Part shown: positions 7,797 through 14,621 of the stretch, one piece after another
Layout of the letters: each line of letters starts with the position of its first letter
How positions within the stretch are numbered: the stretch's first letter is position 1
NCBI GenBank assembly: GCA_002305755.1
Contig: DBQV01000051.1
Span: forward strand, 1 to 16,986
Origin: Christensenella sp. UBA1385
GTDB lineage: Bacteria > Bacillota > Clostridia > Christensenellales > Aristaeellaceae
Direction of reading: 5' to 3'
DNA: 16,986 bases
Program-made: the position numbers and the translations under genes
Notes under the pieces: model-generated
Seen by the model: the letters and a program-made list of their open reading frames with translations, nothing else
Told to the model about the DNA's origin: nothing
Databases searched by the model: none

Positions 7797-9256
7797 AGCT
7801 ATCGATCAGGCTGCTGTCCCTCGCCGCGCTTTGCGCGCTGCTTTGCGTGCCGTGGGCCGCGGCCGAGCCGATCTACGCCACGCTGACGGTTCCCATTTAC
7901 TTCGAACCGACTATCCCTTCCGATATCGGTCTGGTGAACGAGGCGCTCAACCGCATCACGCGCAGAAAAATCGGCGCCGAAATCAGGCTGATTCCTCTCC
8001 TCAACACGATTGGTCCATCTGCAGATCCAAGGCGCGCCGCAGAAATGAGGATAGTTAGAGAGAGCGGCGTTAGCTTCGACATCGTTATCAAAGGCTATAT
8101 GCAGGATGAAACTGTGTTGTTGGATTCGCTTCTCGCAGAGTATGGACAAGGTATTCAGGAAGCTCTCGGAGAAGATCTTCTCGACATGGCGCGAAGCAGC
8201 GGCCCCCTCCACAGCCTGCCTGCGGTCAGCGACCATGTGGCCTCAGCGGGCATCGCTCTGCGCAGCGACATTCTCAGAAAATACAATCTGAGCACGGAGA
8301 ATATCCATAGCCTTGAGGATCTCGATAGTATCTTCCAAACCGTCAGCGAAGGCGAACCTGACATGAGCATGGTCTGCGGTCAGCGAACAAGCGGCAGTTT
8401 CCTCTATCGCTTGAAGTATACAATGGTACTTCCCAATCACGCGATCGACCGATCGGCTGAGAATCCGCAGGTTCTGACAAACTATTATGCCACTCAATCT
8501 TATTCCGATGCAGTTCACCTGTTCAGAAAGTGGTTCTTGAAAGGTTACTTGCCCGATCAACTTCCCTTCGGAAGCGTGAATGCGGCTCAGCTCGTTCGTT
8601 CCGGCGAATTGTTCTCTTACTTCTGCGCGTACAAGCCGGGGATCGAGTTTGAGGAATCGGTCAACAGCGGTACCGATATGACGGTGATCCAGCTGATGCA
8701 GCCGGCGATCACCTCGCGATCGCTCAGCCTGCACAACTGGGGCATCTCGGTAAGCTGCCGAAACCCCGGCAAAGCCATGCAGTTTCTCAACCTGCTCTAC
8801 ACGGATCAGGAAACGGTGGATCTGCTGATGCACGGCATCGAAGGCACACACTATGTGCGCAATGAGGACGGCAGCATCGGTCGTCCTGCCGGCGAGACCG
8901 CCGACGAAATCGGATATGTCAACAACGTGACCTGGATCCTGCCCAATCAGACAGTCTCCAGTGTCTGTCAGGGCATGGATCCCGACGTCTGGGAGCAGAC
9001 GGCGGCCTTCAACAGGGCGGCGCGCCCCGCCGATACGCTGGATTTCCGTTTTGATGACACGGGCTTTTCCAGGGAGGCCTCGGAAATCGCAAGCATTGCG
9101 GCGCGCTATACCTATGGCTTGGAAACGGGGCAGCTGGACCCCGACGTCTACCTGCCGCAAATGATCCGGGAGATGGATGATGCCGGCTTTGGCGAGATGC
9201 TGTCAGCCGCTCAGACGCAGTTTGACCAGTGGAGGATGGGAGGTGGCCAGGAGTGA
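7793..9256 (+). CDS. Extracellular solute-binding protein with DUF3502 C-terminal domain
   Basis: Exported binding protein of the carbohydrate (family 1, LipO-like) type, 487 residues. The signal peptide runs to an AAA site at about residue 24; no proper lipobox is visible. The N-terminal lobe resembles sugar-binding proteins. The C-terminal region (from about residue 330) has the DUF3502 pattern: FLNLLYTDQE, GIEGTHYV, a WILPNQ stretch, then a FNRAARP segment, DFRFDDTGF, and a Tyr-rich helix ending LDPDVYLPQM. It is encoded between the kinase and the regulator and overlaps both by four bases, with no permease or ATPase of its own. I infer that it is a ligand-presenting sensor subunit, comparable in principle to XylFII with LytS; it could instead feed an orphan importer encoded elsewhere. 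The middle of the gene (about 8040-8640) looks less GC-rich than its ends. Confidence 0.88.
   Translation: MKLSIRLLSLAALCALLCVPWAAAEPIYATLTVPIYFEPTIPSDIGLVNEALNRITRRKIGAEIRLIPLLNTIGPSADPRRAAEMRIVRESGVSFDIVIKGYMQDETVLLDSLLAEYGQGIQEALGEDLLDMARSSGPLHSLPAVSDHVASAGIALRSDILRKYNLSTENIHSLEDLDSIFQTVSEGEPDMSMVCGQRTSGSFLYRLKYTMVLPNHAIDRSAENPQVLTNYYATQSYSDAVHLFRKWFLKGYLPDQLPFGSVNAAQLVRSGELFSYFCAYKPGIEFEESVNSGTDMTVIQLMQPAITSRSLSLHNWGISVSCRNPGKAMQFLNLLYTDQETVDLLMHGIEGTHYVRNEDGSIGRPAGETADEIGYVNNVTWILPNQTVSSVCQGMDPDVWEQTAAFNRAARPADTLDFRFDDTGFSREASEIASIAARYTYGLETGQLDPDVYLPQMIREMDDAGFGEMLSAAQTQFDQWRMGGGQE
9239..9243 (+). promoter_or_regulatory. Shine-Dalgarno site deciding a GTG start for the response regulator
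   Basis: GGAGG lies nine bases before the GTG at 9253, within the 3' end of the binding-protein gene. An in-frame ATG at 9229 would add eight residues not seen in receiver domains, so the GTG is preferred; it also gives the GTGA stop/start overlap typical of this operon. Confidence 0.75.
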
Positions 9257-9990
9257 CGATTCTCATTGTGGATGATGACAGGCCAGCCGTTTCCGGCATC
9301 GTGCAGATCATCGACTGGCAGAAGATAGGCATCACACAGGTGCTGACCGCCTACGGCGTTCAGGAGGCCATCTCCAGGCTGAAAGAAGCGCACGTCGATA
9401 TCCTGCTGACCGACATTGAGATGCTGGACGGCACCGGCTTTGATCTGATCAAGTGGTGCAACGAGCACGACGGCAGCTATGTGAGCGTGATCCTCAGCAG
9501 TTTCCCTAACTTCTATTATGCGCAGCACGCCATGGCGCTGGGCGTGTACGAGTATCTGCTCAAGCCCATCGAGGACGACGTGCTCGAGTCGACCATCATA
9601 CGCTCCATCATGCACCTGAAGAAGCGGCAGGATCTGCTGGAGCCCCCGAAGGCAGGCAGCGACCTGTTGATCGACAGGATACGCTTCTACATCATCGAGC
9701 ACATCTCCGAAGAGATATCCCGCAGCGATCTCGCCTCCTTCGTCGGCCTCAGCCCCGAGTATCTGTCCACCTATTTCAAAAAGGAGACGGGCATGACGCT
9801 CTCGGACCACATCAAGTCCGAACGCATCGAGTTTGCCAAGAGGCTTCTTCGCCACTCCAACCTATCCATCAGCACCATCTCCGGCAATGTGGGCTATGAT
9901 TCGCTGTCTTATTTTTCACAGGTTTTCAGACGCTCGGTCGGCCTCACGCCCAGAGAGTACAGGCAGAAAAAGCTGGGAGAACGGAAGTAG
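9253..9990 (+). CDS. Response regulator, receiver plus AraC-type DNA-binding domain (YesN-like)
   Basis: Two-component response regulator, 245 residues from the GTG at 9253. The receiver domain (about 1-120) has the acidic cluster Asp7-Asp8-Asp9, phosphoacceptor Asp54 in LLTDIEML, and Lys104 in LLKP. The AraC-type domain (about 140-243) has two helix-turn-helix units: DLASFVGLSPEYLSTYFKKE and then ISTISGNVGYDSLSYFSQVF, ending with the signature GLTPREYR. The linker is short, so this is a compact form compared with many YesN proteins of 500 residues or more. It is the last gene of the kinase operon. Its most obvious target is the divergent sugar-transporter promoter in 5849-6086, where short direct repeats are present. 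Confidence 0.95.
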   Translation: MTILIVDDDRPAVSGIVQIIDWQKIGITQVLTAYGVQEAISRLKEAHVDILLTDIEMLDGTGFDLIKWCNEHDGSYVSVILSSFPNFYYAQHAMALGVYEYLLKPIEDDVLESTIIRSIMHLKKRQDLLEPPKAGSDLLIDRIRFYIIEHISEEISRSDLASFVGLSPEYLSTYFKKETGMTLSDHIKSERIEFAKRLLRHSNLSISTISGNVGYDSLSYFSQVFRRSVGLTPREYRQKKLGERK

Positions 9991-10093
9991 AAGCGCCGGT
10001 CCCGCAGCTCCGCAGCTCCGACGGGATTTGAACCCACATATTATCATTGATATTGCTGACAACACCTGAGTTTGTGTCATATTTCGTGTCGTA
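9991..10093. other. Gap holding element-end repeats
   Basis: No gene is seen. The stretch holds a tandem 8-base repeat CGCAGCTC (10003-10018), a tRNA T-arm-like fragment, and two related TTTGTGTCATAT/TTTCGTGTCGTAT repeats. No clear terminator follows the response regulator gene. Confidence 0.6.
10021..10037 (-). other. tRNA T-arm-like fragment, possible attachment-site remnant
   Basis: On the minus strand GTGGGTTCAAATCCCGT has the layout of a tRNA T-arm (a stem ending in G, TTCAAAT loop, CCC return). Its first 15 bases match the T-arm of the intact tRNA-Ser at 11998-12086 with one change, but the following bases differ and no D-arm, anticodon arm or 5' acceptor strand is present. Same orientation as the tRNA-Ser. 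It may be the far-end copy left by an element that integrated in a tRNA 3' end; the divergence after CCC weakens the match. Confidence 0.45.
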
Positions 10094-10094
10094 T
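10071..10094 (+). repeat. Short repeats at left end of decayed element
   Basis: TTTGTGTCATAT at 10071-10082 is followed directly by TTTCGTGTCGTAT at 10082-10094. A third copy, TTTCGTGTCATAT, lies at 11864-11876, at the end of the integrase remnant. Copies at both ends of an integrated element are what integrase arm-type sites would give, but this is inferred. Confidence 0.5.
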
Positions 10095-11671
10095 TACCAT
10101 TGTTCCGGCGATTTTAGCGGATCTTCAAAATTCATCTCTTTGACCATTGCCTCGAGCATGTCAATATCAATCTCGTATCCCTTTTCGCGCAGCCTGGCCT
10201 GTGCGCTGAGCCTTGCGCTCTCCCGCTTGAACAGGTTCCGCAGCGGCGCGGCGTTCTGCATGCGCAGCAACTTTTTGTCCGCTTCAGCAATTCGATCCTC
10301 TATCTCCTGTATCTCCTGCGTGCGGCTTTTGATCAGTTCCCTGTCGGCTTCCGCGCCTTTTGCGCGCTCTTGCTTGTTCGCGTTTCTCAAATCCACCGCC
10401 CGTGTCTCCAAACGGTTCAAAGAGTGTATTATGCGCTTATGGCCCTGCAGCATGCTTCGTTCTCCGTCTGTTTTGGCTACGTTGTCAAAGGCCCCGGCCA
10501 GTATCTCACGCTTGCTCAACAGGCTGGTGTCACGTTCGCTATATCTGATTCCTTCCTTGGCTTTCAGCTGTTCCGCGTAATTCAGCACATCATCTGCCGC
10601 TTCATCCTGCGTTACTCCATCGGTACGCTCTATCAGGTCTTTATTAAATACGATTGCGCCGTCATTGGTGATAACCGCTTCTATTCCAGAAGGTTCAAGT
10701 ACCCGATTATAAAGCCACGATGTCATTTCTTCATCGTCAAAAGAATCAGCGCTTTCTACTATGTCAACTGGATTGAATGAATCCGCAATATCCTCCGCTG
10801 TGATACCGTCCATGATAGCTGTTTGCATGCCGCTTGGAATATCATCAGTTTCAACATCTTCATTCCATGCTTTTATAATGTTTTTTCTAATATCATCTAC
10901 ATGCACAGCATCTTTTCCGTAATAAATATACAGTGTGTTTCCAAACTTAGACCCTCGTCCTACCACGCGATCATGCGTCGAAGATTCCGCAAACATCGCA
11001 TACCCGGCGCGTGACATGGGCGAAGAAGAACCCGCCCATCGATCATAGGCATGGCGCCAGCCGATACCATACTTGCTGTATTTCGCGGTCTTCAGACTAT
11101 AGTTTCCATTCTCGGTTTCGCGTTCGCTGTTTTTCGCTTGATCATTATCCCTATTGTCGGGTATAGTTTGTGTAGAGGTGTTACTTCCTGATACGGATCG
11201 TGTACTGGCTCGGACCAGTCCCCCGTATTTACGGGAAGTAACATCCTTTATTTTTGTCAAATCATAGAATACCCTTCCTTCATTCCCGTTCTTAATGTTG
11301 ACAATTCCTTCAAAATACTTTTCGTTCATGCCAAAAAGCACCTTGTAATGATCCCATCCGCCTATCACGTCAGGGTGTCTTCCATCATCCTCAATATGTT
11401 CAATCAATCTCGCGGCGTCCAAGAAATGATCAAGTTCTGTGGATGCTCGCATTTTTGTCGTTTTCACATCCTGTTTCATTCGTCTGTTGGCAGGATATGC
11501 ATATTGCACTTTTCCCCGAAACGTAGGCAGGATCTTCATTCCCGATAACCGACCTTTAAACTGCTTATTGATATAATTCTGTGCAATCTTTGGATATAGA
11601 TTTTCAGGCACCCCGTCAAAGATGTTCTGATCTGTATCAACATGCACATATTTTATTCCGTCTGGAATGCC
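10094..11671 (-). pseudogene. N-terminally truncated phage/ICE polyvalent protein
   Basis: This is the C-terminal part of a very large mobile-element protein. The frame stays open to 11758, but family-like sequence begins near 11671 (IPDGIKYVHVDTDQ), where it collides with an integrase remnant on the other strand; no credible start or Shine-Dalgarno is present. In order it holds: a region resembling the LPD3/BECR-type nuclease-like domains of polyvalent proteins (ending in the HIEDDGRHPD and FEGIVNI...YDLTKIKDV blocks); a second conserved region (GRGSKFGNTLYIYYG through GIEAVITNDGAIVF); and a Lys/Glu-rich coiled coil beginning LSKREILAGAFDNVAKTD, a hallmark of these proteins. Codon use and lower GC differ from neighbours. 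It may also be shortened at its C-terminus. No function should be assumed for the remnant. Confidence 0.75.
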
Positions 11672-11878
11672 GTTTCCACGATCTGCGTCATTACTATGCA
11701 AGTGTACTTCTTGCGCTCGGAGTGCCTGACAAATATGCCATGCGTCGCAAGCGGGCATGTCTCAACCAATATACTGAAAAATGTCTATCAGCACATCATG
11801 GAGAATAAAGATGATGAGATTGATTACGTTATCAACGCAAGAACGAGTTCTTTAAATATCCCTTTTCGTGTCATATGA
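11671..11878 (+). pseudogene. Frameshifted C-terminal remnant of a tyrosine recombinase (integrase)
   Basis: One frame reads FHDLRHYYASVLLALGVPDKYAM, the HxxR box of phage/ICE integrases, with His and Arg at about 11677-11688. The frame that continues the protein is a different one: SGHVSTNILKNVYQHIM, the GH box and the nucleophile Tyr, then a C-terminal tail ending in TGA at 11876-11878. Compared with the expected RRMGHVSTN the DNA has one extra base near 11749-11752, so the two catalytic halves cannot be made as one protein. Everything before the HxxR box is missing; it is replaced by the head-to-head polyvalent-protein remnant. Confidence 0.85.
11864..11876 (+). repeat. Right-hand copy of element-end repeat
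   Basis: TTTCGTGTCATAT, overlapping the integrase stop codon, differs by one base from the copy at 10082-10094 and is in the same orientation. Confidence 0.5.
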
Positions 11879-11966
11879 TTGCCGACTTTAGCATCTTATT
11901 TCCGCTTTTCGCAACTCCGCGTCGCTCATTGGCTACATGAAATCTGTTGATCTTCATGATAAAATT

Positions 11967-11994
11967 GGGAAGCGCTGATTTCTCAGCACTTCCC
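11967..11994 (-). terminator. Rho-independent terminator of tRNA-Ser
   Basis: On the minus strand a 12-bp stem (one G-T pair) closes on a GAAA tetraloop and is followed by AATTTTAT (positions 11966 downward). It starts a few bases after the tRNA CCA end. This is a textbook intrinsic terminator. Confidence 0.92.
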
Positions 11995-11997
11995 GTC

Positions 11998-12086
11998 TGG
12001 CGCAGAGGGTGGGATTCGAACCCACGTGGACTTGCATCCAAACTGATTTCGAGTCAGCCCCGTTATGACCGCTTCGATACCTCTGC
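11998..12086 (-). tRNA. tRNA-Ser (anticodon CGA), CCA encoded
   Basis: The acceptor strands GCAGAGG (12086-12080) and CCTCTGC (12008-12002) pair fully, with discriminator G at 12001 and CCA at 12000-11998. The anticodon loop CTCGAAA gives anticodon CGA, reading UCG serine codons. A long variable arm with TGGA/TCCA pairing marks it as class II, and the T-arm GTGGG/CCCAC is perfect. It has its own promoter and terminator. A decayed integrative element lies on its 3' side, the usual integration position. Confidence 0.96.
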
Positions 12087-12105
12087 ACACGCTTGGCGCC
12101 TGCAT

Positions 12106-12134
12106 ATATTACTAAATGGGGCGCGCGCTGTCAA
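12106..12134 (-). promoter_or_regulatory. Promoter of tRNA-Ser
   Basis: On the minus strand a perfect TTGACA (12134-12129) and TAATAT (12111-12106) are separated by 17 bases. Transcription would start about 12 bases before the mature tRNA 5' end. Confidence 0.85.
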
Positions 12135-12364
12135 TCCAAGGCGAAGGGAAGCGGGGCGCGGGAAAGGGGCTGTTGCGAAAAGAATTGCGGCAACCTTTTG
12201 GCATCCGGCAAGGGCGGGACGAAGATTCACCCAGGGATAGCGATAGTAAGCAGAGAAACGACATCAAGCATAGAACGCTGCGATATCGTTGCGGTGCTGC
12301 GCAGGCACCCGCAGACCGAGCCTCTTAGCCCGGCGCAACGAAGCATGAATGATTTGAAACCACG
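12135..12364. other. Intergenic stretch downstream of the CcdA-fusion gene
   Basis: No gene is recognisable in these 230 bases. A hairpin-capable GC-rich segment lies near 12291-12312 (GCGGTGC against GCACCCGC with one bulge) but no U-tract follows on the minus strand, so a terminator for the operon ending at 12365 is not proven. Small open frames here show no protein-like pattern. Confidence 0.5.
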
Positions 12365-13498
12365 TCAGACAAGCCAGGCATACAGAACAGCCATCAGCAG
12401 GGCAGCGGCGGAAAGCACCTTGATCAGCGGCATTCTGCGGCGCAGAAAGTCTCCAGCCTTCAGCGTCTGTCGAAGGCCGAAGACCGCTGCGGTCACAATG
12501 GTGGAAGGCAGTATGAAGCACACGCAGTAGACAGCCAGCAGCAGGTATTTGCCTGCGTCCGCGGCGCCCGTGTTGACCCAGGCAAGCAGGCTGGCCAGAT
12601 AGATCTGCCCGGCACACAGGAATTCGCCAAGCGATACAGCAATGCCCAGGAGCACCATCGCGCTCGTCAGATGCCTGGAGGCGGCCAGATGCTTGATGAA
12701 ACCCTGCAGTTTGCCCCGGAGCGCCGGGGGGAGCTGGTTTTTCACCTTCCCGTATTCCCCGCGGGCCGCCCGCATGGCGTCCGCCAGGTTGACGACCATC
12801 AGCGCGAGCGCCGTCACGCTCAGGGCGGATTTCAGTGCAAGGGACAGCCACAGCGGATTCCAGGCCTGCAGCATACCCAGAAGCAGCGCGCCGATCAGAA
12901 AGTAGGTTACGAGCTTGGACGCGAGGAACACCGCAGCCAGCCTGACCCCACGCCGCTCAAGATGCAGCAGCGTGCCCAGGAGCAGCAGCAGCATGGACAG
13001 CGCGCAGGGGTTCAGCCCGGCGACCAGCCCGGCGCCCGCCGCAGCGCCCGCGCTGAGCCGCACGTCCGTCCCCGCCACCTCCACTCCGGCGCTTTCCCCG
13101 GCCACGGACGACTTCTCAAGCGCCTGCCCGTCCTTCAGCGCAATGGGCAGCAAGGTCAGAACAGCGTCCGCCCCCGCGAGGTATCGGTTTCCAAAGTACA
13201 CGCTGGGTGCGATCCGATCTTCCTCCGGCGTGTCAAAGCGAAGAAAAAGCTGCTGAGCGCGGCCGGGGTCACGGCTCAGATCCACCTTTTCGATGTGCAG
13301 AGGGCTGGCAAACGAGCCGCCATCGGCATCAACCTGAACCGTATCGCCCAAACCGTCAAGCAGGGCCTCCACCTTCGCGCAGCTGCCGCAGGCGGGCACA
13401 TACAGATAGATGATCTGGCTGGCGGGAACCTCCTCCGCCGCGCCGATCAGGGTCAGGCAACAAAGCAGCGCTGCCAGCAGACAGGCAGTCCGTTTCAT
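12365..13498 (-). CDS. Thioredoxin-like domain fused to CcdA-type transmembrane electron carrier
   Basis: Predicted membrane protein of 377 residues that should move reducing equivalents across the membrane. After a signal/anchor segment (about 5-20) comes an extracytoplasmic thioredoxin-like domain with CGSC (Cys37, Cys40) and a cis-Pro-like IAPS at 97-100. A CcdA/DsbD-type membrane domain follows, with several transmembrane segments. Its two key cysteines are visible: Cys165 in GLNPCALS and Cys295 in GEFLCAGQIY. The order thioredoxin then CcdA resembles a shortened DsbD. ATG 13498 is chosen because AGAGG lies seven bases upstream; a further in-frame ATG at 13516 has no such site. The start overlaps the previous stop by four bases. 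It is the last gene of an operon that also encodes an Opp/Dpp importer and another thioredoxin-like protein, its probable electron partner. Confidence 0.85.
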   Translation of the reverse strand: MKRTACLLAALLCCLTLIGAAEEVPASQIIYLYVPACGSCAKVEALLDGLGDTVQVDADGGSFASPLHIEKVDLSRDPGRAQQLFLRFDTPEEDRIAPSVYFGNRYLAGADAVLTLLPIALKDGQALEKSSVAGESAGVEVAGTDVRLSAGAAAGAGLVAGLNPCALSMLLLLLGTLLHLERRGVRLAAVFLASKLVTYFLIGALLLGMLQAWNPLWLSLALKSALSVTALALMVVNLADAMRAARGEYGKVKNQLPPALRGKLQGFIKHLAASRHLTSAMVLLGIAVSLGEFLCAGQIYLASLLAWVNTGAADAGKYLLLAVYCVCFILPSTIVTAAVFGLRQTLKAGDFLRRRMPLIKVLSAAALLMAVLYAWLV

Positions 13499-13815
13499 GA
13501 TGAGACCTCTTCCCATACATGGATGCTGGCGGCCGTGCCGTAGGCACCAAGCAGGCGGCGCACCCGATCGCTCAGGCCGCCGACGGGCAGGGACTGCTCC
13601 GCCGCGCAGGCCAGGCGTATCTCCTCCAGCGCCCTCATGATGACGGCGCTGCGGTGTATTTCGCAGGGCTGCGGATCGTCAAAAAACTCTACACTCAGCG
13701 AAAGCACTACGCTCTCGTCAATTTGCAGCCGTTCCAGTTCCTCCTCAAACAACACCCGGCCCGAATCGTCCGCGATTCGGGCTTTCCACTTGCTTCGGTG
13801 CTTCTTTCCGAACAC
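13495..13815 (-). CDS. Uncharacterised 106-residue protein in the redox/transport operon
   Basis: I do not recognise this protein. A GTG at 13815 is chosen because GGGAGG (13820-13825) sits just upstream; the open frame continues further back but would overlap the preceding gene and looks unnatural there. The protein starts with a basic stretch (FGKKHRSKWKARI), has no signal peptide or membrane segment, and so is probably cytoplasmic. Two cysteines are present (in PQPCEIHR and RLACAAEQ), not in a CXXC arrangement. It is flanked by a gene for a two-domain thioredoxin-like protein (16 bases upstream) and the CcdA-fusion gene (4-base overlap), so it is probably co-made with them. Confidence 0.7.
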   Translation of the reverse strand: MFGKKHRSKWKARIADDSGRVLFEEELERLQIDESVVLSLSVEFFDDPQPCEIHRSAVIMRALEEIRLACAAEQSLPVGGLSDRVRRLLGAYGTAASIHVWEEVSS

Positions 13816-13831
13816 GCTTCCTCCCGCCGCG

Positions 13832-14617
13832 CTAATCCCGCGTGCCGATGAGAGCCTCTCTCGGCGTTTCAGCCGCCTGCGCCAGGGCCGCCTCCAGCTG
13901 CTCCCGGATCTGGTCGGAGCCCAGGAGTATCCTGTCTCCGACCACCAGGGCGGGTACCATGAACTCTTCCTCCGAGAGATCATAGCGCGCCTTCACGGCC
14001 ATTTCCAGATCCAGCGTTTCCTTTTCTCCAATGTCAAACTTCATCAGTTCCACGTCAGACGGCAGAAGTTCTTCAAGCCAGGGTGAGATCTGGCGGCAAT
14101 CCTCGCAGTATTTGCTGAACAGACAGATGACGCTCTTTTCGGCGCTCACTTCCGCAGAGGGCGCAGCCTCCTGCTCCGCCGACAGGCGGATGCCGGCCGG
14201 CTCCGTTCCGTCTTTCAGAAAAGCCCGGACCGCCTCGTCGCCGCTTCCATCCGCCCGAAAGGCCGTGTCCCCGATCAGCAGGATCGGCAGATCAAAGTGC
14301 TCATATCCCTGTGCGCGTAGCTTCTCTTCCAGCCCCGCGTAGACTTCCGGCATGCGGCGCAGGTTATACAGCAGGATTCGGCGGCCGCTCTGGCCAAGAT
14401 CGTTCAACAGAGCACGGTAGCGCAGGTAGATTTCGTCTTCAATGCTGCAGTTGCCGCAGCCCGGGCTGGCGGAGCCCTGACAGGCCCCGCAGGGGTCAAG
14501 GTAATAGGCCTCAAGCGGGGCAGGGTCAGTTTGCCGTGCATAAACGTGCAGGCAAAACAAGACCGTCAGCAACGCGAGCAGCGCTGCCACAGACCGCCTG
14601 ATACTCATCCCCCGCAT
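13832..14617 (-). CDS. Membrane-anchored protein with two thioredoxin-like domains
   Basis: Exported or anchored protein of 261 residues; hydrophobic segment about 9-26, with no clear lipobox. Domain 1 (about 35-135) begins DPCGACQ with Cys43 and Cys46 and has a second pair, Cys54 and Cys57, in PGCGNC, giving an unusual two-CXXC cluster; LPILLIG supplies the cis-Pro (Pro111). An Ala/Glu/Ser-rich linker (about 143-160) leads to domain 2, with CEDC at Cys171-Cys174, an extra Cys165, and cis-Pro Pro222 in VPALVVG. AAAGGA lies about eight bases before the ATG. The gene starts four bases after an Opp/Dpp-type ATPase gene and precedes the 106-residue gene. It is probably reduced by the CcdA-fusion protein; its own target is unknown. 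Confidence 0.8.
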   Translation of the reverse strand: MRGMSIRRSVAALLALLTVLFCLHVYARQTDPAPLEAYYLDPCGACQGSASPGCGNCSIEDEIYLRYRALLNDLGQSGRRILLYNLRRMPEVYAGLEEKLRAQGYEHFDLPILLIGDTAFRADGSGDEAVRAFLKDGTEPAGIRLSAEQEAAPSAEVSAEKSVICLFSKYCEDCRQISPWLEELLPSDVELMKFDIGEKETLDLEMAVKARYDLSEEEFMVPALVVGDRILLGSDQIREQLEAALAQAAETPREALIGTRD

Positions 14618-14621
14618 TTCG

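Noticed and set aside
8243..9160. 305-codon open frame on the minus strand opposite the DUF3502 gene
   Set aside because: It is antisense to a well-supported protein, has no Shine-Dalgarno site and shows no domain pattern.
10003..10020. Tandem CGCAGCTC repeat as a start of a CRISPR or satellite array
   Set aside because: Only a little over two units with no spacers; probably a local slip duplication.
12150..12200. GTTGC/GCAAC inverted pair as terminator of the CcdA operon
   Set aside because: Short stem, large loop, and more than 150 bases past the stop codon with no U-tract.
12671..13543. 290-codon plus-strand frame opposite the CcdA-fusion gene
   Set aside because: Composition is typical of a GC-rich antisense shadow, while the minus strand encodes clear CcdA and thioredoxin motifs.
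13816..13983. N-terminal extension of the 106-residue protein to 13983
   Set aside because: It would overlap the upstream gene by about 150 bases, reads as Trp/Arg-rich nonsense, and ignores the Shine-Dalgarno before the GTG at 13815.
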